Part shown: piece by piece, positions 6,412-11,018 of the stretch
Layout: the number at the start of each line of letters is the position of its first letter
Numbering within the stretch: position 1 is the first letter of the stretch
Origin: DATBDM01 sp036269915
GTDB lineage: Bacteria; Actinomycetota; Thermoleophilia; Solirubrobacterales; Solirubrobacteraceae
Direction of reading: 5' to 3'
DNA length: 11,018 nt
NCBI GenBank assembly: GCA_036269915.1
Contig: DATBDM010000067.1
Span: 1-11,018, forward strand
Program-made: the position numbers and the translations under genes
The notes under the pieces: model-generated
What the model saw: the letters and a program-made list of their open reading frames with translations, nothing else
Database searches by the model: none
What the model was told of the DNA's origin: nothing

Positions 6412-7005
6412 GTGTTCGACTCCGAGCCGATCTACTTCGCTCGCCCAGAGGAGCTGCGCGCGTGGCTCGAAGCGCACCACGCCGACGAGACCGAGCTGGT
6501 CATCGGCTATTGGAAGGCGAGCACCGGCCGGCCGTCGATCCGCTGGGCGGAGGCGGTCCGCGAGGCCCTGTGCTTCGGCTGGATCGACGGGCAGGGCAGG
6601 GGCATCGACGACGAGCGCCACATGCAGCGCTTCACTCCGCGCAAGAGCCGCCGCTGGAGCGCGGTCAACGTCGCGCTCGTCGAGGAGCTCGAGGCCGCCG
6701 GGCTGATGCGCGACGCCGGCCGGCGGGCGTTCGCGGGGCGCGACATGACGCAGACGCCGTACTCGACCTCCAAGCGCCCGGCCGAGCTGCCGCCCGAGTG
6801 GGACGAGCGGCTGCGCTCCGACCACCCGGCGGCGGCGGCGTACTGGGACGCGAGCGCCCCGAGCTACCGCAAGACCTGTACGTTCTGGGTCACCGAGGCC
6901 AAGCGCCCCGAGACGCGCGAGAAGCGCTTCGCCGAGCTGGTCGGGGCGTGCGAGCGCGGGGAGCGCCTGAGCCGCTTCGTCTCGCCAGTACGGAGGTCGG
7001 CCTGA
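6412..7005 (+). CDS. YdeI/OmpD-associated (OmdA) family protein
   Basis: A 197-residue protein with the hallmarks of the YdeI/OmdA family: an N-terminal YFARPEELRAWLEAHHAD, then ELVIGYWKASTGRPSIRWAE, then the most conserved block CFGWIDG (54-60) followed by QRFTPRKSRRWSAVN (72-86), and a C-terminal half rich in charged helices (PPEWDERL, KRFAELV). Relatives are reported in connection with bacteriocin or antimicrobial-peptide tolerance, but the molecular function is unclear. There is no signal peptide or membrane segment, so it is cytoplasmic. The GTG at 6412 is chosen because it gives a 2-base gap from ilvA and leads straight into the conserved region; there is no clear ribosome site, suggesting translational coupling. 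It lies in the ridA-ilvA cluster but has no obvious link to amino-acid metabolism. Family call good, function unknown. Confidence 0.85.
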   Translation: MFDSEPIYFARPEELRAWLEAHHADETELVIGYWKASTGRPSIRWAEAVREALCFGWIDGQGRGIDDERHMQRFTPRKSRRWSAVNVALVEELEAAGLMRDAGRRAFAGRDMTQTPYSTSKRPAELPPEWDERLRSDHPAAAAYWDASAPSYRKTCTFWVTEAKRPETREKRFAELVGACERGERLSRFVSPVRRSA

Positions 7006-7006
7006 C

Positions 7007-7510
7007 ATGCACGAGACGCCCGAGGACCTCGCCGCGCTGCAGGCGGTGCTCGATCGCAGCATGGACGGCGCGGGCGCGCACCTGAAGCGGATCATCACCG
7101 ACGACCGCCGCTTGACCGCCGCCGAGCTCGCCGAGCGGCTGACCGGGATGCGCCTGCTCGCGCTGGCGACGGCGACCGCCGACGGGCGCCCGATCGTCGG
7201 TCCGGTCGACGGCATCTTCCTGCGCGGCGCCTTCCACTTCGGCTCCGCGCCGGACTCCGTCCGCTTCCGCCACATCCGCGCCCGTCCGCACGTGAGCGCG
7301 ACGCACCTGCCCGGCGAGGAGCTCGCCGTCACGGTCCACGGGCGCGCGGTGCCCGTGGACGTCAACGCCCCCGAGGGCGCGCAGCTGCGCCAGACCCTGC
7401 TCGACATCTACGTGCCCCGCTACGGCGAGAGCTGGGCCGAGATGCTCGAGTCCGGCGCGGTCTACGCGCGCATCGAGCCGGAGCGGATGTTCACCTTCCA
7501 CCTGGACTAA
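7007..7510 (+). CDS. Pyridoxamine 5'-phosphate oxidase-like split-barrel (flavin/F420-binding type) protein
   Basis: A 167-residue protein. After a helical N-terminal 45 residues comes the split-barrel core: LALATATADGRPIVGPVDG (51-69), IFLRGAFHFGSAP (70-82), VRFRHIRARPHVSATHLPG (85-103, the 'R-h-i-x-x-x-P-x-V' cofactor-proximal segment) and ELAVTVHGRAVPVDV (105-119), then a C-terminal helix and strand VYARIEPERMFTFHLD. The family binds FMN, F420, heme or other ligands; this length and pattern fit a small actinobacterial oxidoreductase rather than the true PLP-salvage enzyme PdxH, whose C-terminal signature is absent. The ATG at 7007 has GGAGG at 6992-6996, 10 bases upstream, and follows the previous stop by 1 base, so this is the only internal cistron of the cluster with its own clear ribosome site. 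Its TAA stop overlaps the stop of the convergent symporter gene. Confidence 0.82.
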   Translation: MHETPEDLAALQAVLDRSMDGAGAHLKRIITDDRRLTAAELAERLTGMRLLALATATADGRPIVGPVDGIFLRGAFHFGSAPDSVRFRHIRARPHVSATHLPGEELAVTVHGRAVPVDVNAPEGAQLRQTLLDIYVPRYGESWAEMLESGAVYARIEPERMFTFHLD

Positions 7511-9108
7511 GGAACCGTGCTCGGTACGGCCTCCACCCCTGGGTCGCCGGCCTCCACCTCATAGTCGTCAACCCGCGTCTGGTCCTCGCCGCGCGCGGCG
7601 CCGCGCAGCACGAGCGTGCCGATCACGACCACGAGCAGGTTCGCGAGCAGGGCGATCACGCCGGTGTAGACCGTGACCTTGGTGTCGAAGCCGAAGTTCG
7701 ACAGCGCGTAGGAGGATCCGCCGATGTGCTCCTTGCCCGTCGTCGGGTTCGGCGTGTCGTAGACCATGTAGAGGCCCGCGATCAGGCCGACGGCCCAGCC
7801 CGCGAGCAGCGCCCAGGCGTGGGCCCAACGGGTGAAGAGCCCGATCACGATCGGGGGCAGCGTCTGCAGGATGATCACGCCGCCGATCAGCTGCAGGTCG
7901 ATCGAGAACTGCGGGTCCAGCGCGAGGATCGCCACGAGCGCGCCGACCTTGACGACCAGCGAGGCGAGCTTCGAGCTGCGCGCCTCCTGCGCGGGCGTGG
8001 CGTCGCGATTGAGGTACTCCCGGTAGATGTTGCGCGTCCACAGGTTCGCTGCCGCGATCGACATGATCGCCGCCGGCACGAGCGCGCCGATCCCGATCGC
8101 CGCGAAGGCGATCCCCGCGAACCAGCTCGGGAACATCTGGTCGAACAGCAGCGGCACGACCGTGTTGGAGTCCGCTTTGCCGTCGGTGACGATCGGCGAC
8201 ACGTTCGCCGCGATCGCCATGTAGCCGAGCAGCGCGATCAGCCCGAGGACGAGCGAGTACGCCGGCAGCGCGGCCATGTTGCGCTTGACCGTGTCGCGGC
8301 TGCGCGAGGCGAGCACGCCGGTGACCGAGTGTGGGTACAAGAACAGCGCCAACGCGGAGCCGAGCGCGAGCGTCGCGTAGCCGAGCGTCTGCGTGTTCGC
8401 CAGGAGCGTCCCGTCGGTCGGTGCCGGCGTCGCGGCGAACTTCTTGTCGGCGGCGGCGAAGATGTCGTCGAAGCCGCCGAGCTTGATCGGGATGTAGATC
8501 ACGGCGACGATCACCACGACGTAGATCAGCGTGTCCTTGACGAATGCGATCAGCGCCGGTGCCCGCAGGCCCGACTGGTACGTGTAGGCGGCGAGGATCG
8601 CGAAGGCGACGATGATCGGCCAGTGGCCGCCGATGCCGATCGTCTTGAGCACCGCCTCGATGCCGACGAGCTGTAGGGCGATGTAGGGCATCGTCGCCAC
8701 GATCCCCGTGACCGCGATCGCCAGGGCCAGCGCGGCGGAGCCGTGGCGGCCGCGCACGAAGTCCGCCGGGGTGACGTAGCCGTGCCGGTGCGCGACCGAC
8801 CAGAGCCGCGGCGCGACCAGGAACACGATCGGGTAGACGACGATCGTGTAGGGGACGGCGAAGAACCCGGTCGCGCCCGCGCCGAAGACGAGCGCCGGCA
8901 CGGCGACGAACGTGTACGCGGTGTAGAGGTCGCCGCCCAGCAGGAACCACGTGATCCAGCCGCCGAAGGAGCGCCCGCCGAGGCCCCACTCGTTCAGCGA
9001 GTCGAGCTTCGCCCGGCGCCAGCGCGCGGCGACGAAGCCGAGCACGGTGACGAAGGCGAAGAGGACCGCGAAGATGACCAGCTCGGTCCAGTTGACGTCG
9101 CGCGACAT
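7507..9108 (-). CDS. Sodium:solute symporter, MctP-like (probable monocarboxylate uptake)
   Basis: A 533-residue membrane protein of the SSS family, with about 13 hydrophobic segments beginning with residues 8-28. The N-terminal segment DSLNEWGLGGRSFGGWITWF (36-55) followed by LLGGDLYTAYTFVAVPALVF (56-75) resembles the MctP-type monocarboxylate permeases. The SSS signature region GIGALVPAAIMSIAAANLWT (339-358) precedes RNIYREYLNRDATP, also typical. The C-terminus after the last helix (about 482-502) is an acidic, cytosolic-type tail. These carriers couple uptake of lactate, pyruvate, acetate or similar acids to an ion gradient; substrate assignment here is inference. It is co-transcribed with the DUF3311 gene, whose TGA overlaps its ATG by one base (TGATG at 9110-9106), indicating coupled translation. 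Its TAG stop overlaps the stop of the convergent PPOX-like gene by four bases. Confidence 0.9.
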   Translation of the reverse strand: MSRDVNWTELVIFAVLFAFVTVLGFVAARWRRAKLDSLNEWGLGGRSFGGWITWFLLGGDLYTAYTFVAVPALVFGAGATGFFAVPYTIVVYPIVFLVAPRLWSVAHRHGYVTPADFVRGRHGSAALALAIAVTGIVATMPYIALQLVGIEAVLKTIGIGGHWPIIVAFAILAAYTYQSGLRAPALIAFVKDTLIYVVVIVAVIYIPIKLGGFDDIFAAADKKFAATPAPTDGTLLANTQTLGYATLALGSALALFLYPHSVTGVLASRSRDTVKRNMAALPAYSLVLGLIALLGYMAIAANVSPIVTDGKADSNTVVPLLFDQMFPSWFAGIAFAAIGIGALVPAAIMSIAAANLWTRNIYREYLNRDATPAQEARSSKLASLVVKVGALVAILALDPQFSIDLQLIGGVIILQTLPPIVIGLFTRWAHAWALLAGWAVGLIAGLYMVYDTPNPTTGKEHIGGSSYALSNFGFDTKVTVYTGVIALLANLLVVVIGTLVLRGAARGEDQTRVDDYEVEAGDPGVEAVPSTVP

Positions 9109-9332
9109 CAGCGGCGCCCCACCGTCTGGCGGTACACGACGACCGTGCAGACGACGCTCAGCAGGATCATCGCCATCTGGTACCAGTAGAAGAACGGGAT
9201 CCCGATCAGCCGCGGGCTCTCGTGGTTGTAGATCGTCGGTATCAGGGTCAGGACGAGCGGCACGGCGAGCAGCCAGTACCAGCTCCGGTTGACCTCGCGC
9301 CGTCGCGGGCGCGCCTTCTCCTCGTAGGCCAC
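9108..9332 (-). CDS. DUF3311 small membrane protein, partner of the symporter
   Basis: A 74-residue protein: a basic N-terminal tail (KARPRRREVNRSW) and two membrane helices, at about 18-33 (YWLLAVPLVLTLIPTI) and 47-67 (PFFYWYQMAMILL then a VVCTVVVY stretch). The NHESPRLIGIPFFYWYQM stretch between them is characteristic of DUF3311. Such proteins are repeatedly found just upstream of MctP-like symporters and are thought to be accessory subunits, although their role is not settled. The GTG at 9332 is chosen because GGGAGGAGG (9345-9337) is a very strong ribosome site immediately upstream. The basic tail should keep the N-terminus in the cytoplasm, with both ends inside. Confidence 0.88.
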   Translation of the reverse strand: MAYEEKARPRRREVNRSWYWLLAVPLVLTLIPTIYNHESPRLIGIPFFYWYQMAMILLSVVCTVVVYRQTVGRR

Positions 9333-9336
9333 GCTT

Positions 9337-9345
9337 CCTCCTCCC
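9337..9345 (-). promoter_or_regulatory. Strong Shine-Dalgarno of the DUF3311-symporter operon
   Basis: On the minus strand GGGAGGAGG ends 4 bases before the GTG at 9332. It decides that start. It contrasts with the divergent oxidoreductase gene, which shows no ribosome site. I do not see a convincing TANNNT -10 for this operon in 9346-9398. Confidence 0.7.
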
Positions 9346-9398
9346 GTAGGTGAGCGATCTCTGAACGGTTGCACATCAGCCCGCCGGCTCGCGGCAGA

Positions 9399-9424
9399 CG
9401 AACCTGACGCCCCCGTCAGGTTCG
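9399..9424. promoter_or_regulatory. 26-base perfect inverted repeat, probable operator of the GMC oxidoreductase gene
   Basis: The left arm CGAACCTGACG is matched exactly by its reverse complement on the right, with CCCC between: 11 paired bases and a 4-base spacer. It overlaps the -35 and spacer of the candidate promoter at 9404-9431. Length, symmetry and position fit a TetR-type operator. The sequence is unrelated to the CGGAACG sites at the left end, so a different regulator, not encoded in this window, is implied. A terminator is unlikely: no gene ends here and there is no T run. Confidence 0.65.
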
Positions 9425-9431
9425 CTAGAGT
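9404..9431 (+). promoter_or_regulatory. Candidate promoter of the GMC oxidoreductase gene
   Basis: CTGACG (9404-9409) is a fair -35 and TAGAGT (9426-9431) a TANNNT -10, with a 16-base spacer. The -10 ends 9 bases before the ATG at 9441, so the message would be leaderless or nearly so; no Shine-Dalgarno is present. The inverted repeat at 9399-9424 covers the -35 and most of the spacer. Confidence 0.5.
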
Positions 9432-9440
9432 CGCCGCCGC

Positions 9441-11018
9441 ATGGCGGAGTTCGACAGCGACTGGCTCGTCATCGGTTCGGGCTTCGGCGGGAGCGTGTCC
9501 GCGCTGCGGCTGCGCGAGAAGGGCTACTCGGTCACGGTGCTGGAGGCCGGACGGCGCTTCGCCGACCACGAGCTGCCGCGCTCGACCTGGGACCTGCGCC
9601 GCTACTTCTGGGCGCCATACCTCGGGATGCACGGCATCCTGCGCCTGACGACGTTCCGCGACGTCGCCGTGCTCAGCGGGGCGGGCGTCGGCGGCGGCTC
9701 GCTCGGCTACGCGAACACGCTCTACCGCGCGCCCGAGCGCTTCTACGCCGACGCGCAGTGGGCGGGCCTGAAGGACTGGCGCGCCGCGCTCGCGCCGCAC
9801 TACGACGAGGCGGAGCGCATGCTCGGCGTCACCGAGGTGCTCGCCGACGACCCCGCGGACGCGCTGCTGCGCGAATTCGGCCGCGAGATCGGCGCCGACC
9901 GCACCTACGCCAAGACGCGCGTCGGAGTGTTCTTCGGCACGCCGGGCGAGACCGTGCCGGACCCGTACTTCGGCGGTGAGGGGCCGGCGCGCACCGGCTG
10001 CGTCCTGTGCGGGCGCTGCATGGTCGGCTGCCCGCACAACGCCAAGAACACGCTGGTCAAGAACTACCTGTGGCTCGCGGAGCGCGCGGGCGTGGAGATC
10101 CAGCCGGATCGCACCGTGATCGACGTCCGCCCGCTCGGCGCCGAGGACGGGTCGGACGGCTACGCGGTCACCTCGCAGCGGACCGGCGCCTGGCTGCGGC
10201 GCGACCGCCGCGTGCAGCGGGTGCGCGGCGTCGTCGTCGCCGGCGGCGCGCTCGGCACCAACCGGCTGCTCGCCCGCTGCCGGCTCGGCGGCTCGCTGCC
10301 GCGGATCTCCGCGCGCCTCGGCGAGCTCGTGCGCACGAACTCCGAGGCGCTGCTCGCGGTCACCCTGCCCGACGGCGGGCCCGACCTCACCAAGCGGGTG
10401 GCGATCTCCTCGAGCGTCTACCCCGACCCCGACACGCACATCGAGACGGTGACCTACGGCCGCGCGGGCGGGGCCATGTACTCGCTGTTCACCGTGCTGG
10501 TCGGCGACGGGACGCGGATCACGCGCCCGCTGCGCCTCGCGGGCGCGCTGCTGCGCCACCCGCTGCGCGCCATCCGCACGCTCAACCCCTTCGGCTGGTC
10601 GCGCAACACGATCATCGTGCTGGTCATGCAGACGCTCGACAACGCGCTCGCGCTACGCGCGTCGCGGCTGCCGTGGGGCGGCGTGTGGCTGCGGACCGAG
10701 CAGGATCGCGAGAAGCCCAACCCGACCTTCATCCCCGTCGCCAACGCCTTCGCGGCGTGGCTCGCCCAGCGCACGGGCGGGATCGCGCAGTCCTCGATCC
10801 TCGAGGCCGCCGCCAACATCCCCTCGACCGCGCACATCCTCGGCGGCGCGGTCATCGCGCCCGACGCGTCACGCGGCGTCGTCGACGCCGGCCAGCGCGT
10901 GTTCGGCTACGAGAACCTGCTCGTCTGCGACGGGTCGGCGATCCCGGCCAACGTCGGCGTCAACCCCAGCCTGACCATCACCGCGCTCGCCGAGCACGCG
11001 ATGAGCCTGATCCCGGAG
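9441..11018 (+). CDS. GMC-type FAD oxidoreductase with ferredoxin-like cysteine motif (cholesterol-oxidase-like), C-terminus cut by window edge
   Basis: 526 codons are open to the window end without a stop, so the end is missing, though probably only by a few to tens of residues. The N-terminus DWLVIGSGFGGSVSALRLRE (7-26) is the FAD-binding Rossmann motif, VTVLEAGRR (31-39) the ribose-binding strand, and GAGVGGGSLGYANTLY (80-95) the second flavin contact. The C-terminal GMC region holds STAHILGG (462-469, His465) and VGVNPSLTITALAEHAM (505-521, Asn508), the expected catalytic His/Asn pair of cholesterol-oxidase-like enzymes. Between them, Cys187, Cys190, Cys193 and Cys197 form CVLCGRCMVGCPHN, a CxxCxxCxxxCP pattern like a 4Fe-4S ferredoxin half-motif. 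The family oxidises alcohols, often sterols or other hydrophobic ones; the substrate here is unknown. There is no signal peptide, so it is probably cytoplasmic. Start: ATG 9441, followed within six residues by the flavin motif. Divergent from the DUF3311-symporter operon. Confidence 0.9.
   Translation, partial: MAEFDSDWLVIGSGFGGSVSALRLREKGYSVTVLEAGRRFADHELPRSTWDLRRYFWAPYLGMHGILRLTTFRDVAVLSGAGVGGGSLGYANTLYRAPERFYADAQWAGLKDWRAALAPHYDEAERMLGVTEVLADDPADALLREFGREIGADRTYAKTRVGVFFGTPGETVPDPYFGGEGPARTGCVLCGRCMVGCPHNAKNTLVKNYLWLAERAGVEIQPDRTVIDVRPLGAEDGSDGYAVTSQRTGAWLRRDRRVQRVRGVVVAGGALGTNRLLARCRLGGSLPRISARLGELVRTNSEALLAVTLPDGGPDLTKRVAISSSVYPDPDTHIETVTYGRAGGAMYSLFTVLVGDGTRITRPLRLAGALLRHPLRAIRTLNPFGWSRNTIIVLVMQTLDNALALRASRLPWGGVWLRTEQDREKPNPTFIPVANAFAAWLAQRTGGIAQSSILEAAANIPSTAHILGGAVIAPDASRGVVDAGQRVFGYENLLVCDGSAIPANVGVNPSLTITALAEHAMSLIPE

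Noticed and set aside
9399..9424. Inverted repeat read as a transcription terminator
   Set aside because: It lies between two divergent start codons where no gene ends, has no T run on either strand, and overlaps a promoter.
9108..10559. Long minus-strand open frame extending upstream of the DUF3311 gene through the GMC gene
   Set aside because: Only the final 74 residues look like a real protein and they have a strong ribosome site; the upstream part is antisense to the FAD oxidoreductase.
1..11018. A novel defence, mobile or phage-like system
   Set aside because: No transposase, integrase, recombinase, repeat array, toxin-antitoxin pair or nuclease is visible; all genes fit chromosomal metabolic, transport and regulatory families.

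Overview
The window is very GC-rich and densely coded, with GTG starts and many G/C third codon positions. The gene set, the TANNNT-type -10 boxes and several start codons placed almost at the predicted transcription start suggest a high-GC actinobacterium. A soil Thermoleophilia/Solirubrobacterales-type organism is possible, but that is an inference from style and not from a marker gene. I see no mobile element, CRISPR array, tRNA, rRNA or strong terminator, and no gap between genes exceeds about 120 bases.

Left block (1-2779): the first 45 codons of a TetR-type repressor on the minus strand, a divergent VOC (glyoxalase-fold) gene, and an MMPL-family export pump that converges on the VOC gene. 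Three copies of a palindrome with the half-site CGGAACG lie exactly at the promoters of these three genes: two in the tetR/VOC gap and one inside the MMPL promoter. I read this as a small self-contained regulon: one ligand-sensing repressor, one small-molecule-binding protein and one exporter.

Middle block (2793-7510): a YyaL-type thioredoxin-domain protein (minus strand) is divergent from a tight plus-strand cluster of ridA, ilvA-type threonine dehydratase, a YdeI/OmdA-family gene and a split-barrel flavin-type (PPOX) gene, with gaps of 4, 2 and 1 bases. RidA and threonine dehydratase form a known metabolic pair: the dehydratase releases reactive enamine/imine intermediates and RidA hydrolyses them. 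The start codons of yyaL and ridA are only 16 bases apart, and that gap holds a symmetric pair of -10-like elements.

Right block (7507-11018): a DUF3311 small membrane protein followed by a sodium:solute symporter of the MctP-like (monocarboxylate) type, on the minus strand. Divergent from it is a GMC-type FAD oxidoreductase carrying a ferredoxin-like four-cysteine motif, which runs off the window end. Its promoter contains a 26-base perfect inverted repeat with 11-base arms, probably an operator for a regulator encoded elsewhere.

Most genes belong to known families. The less ordinary content is regulatory: the three-site TetR regulon, operators placed between -35 and -10, probable leaderless starts, and two convergent gene pairs whose stop codons overlap by four bases. 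I found no convincing evidence for a wholly new multi-gene system.
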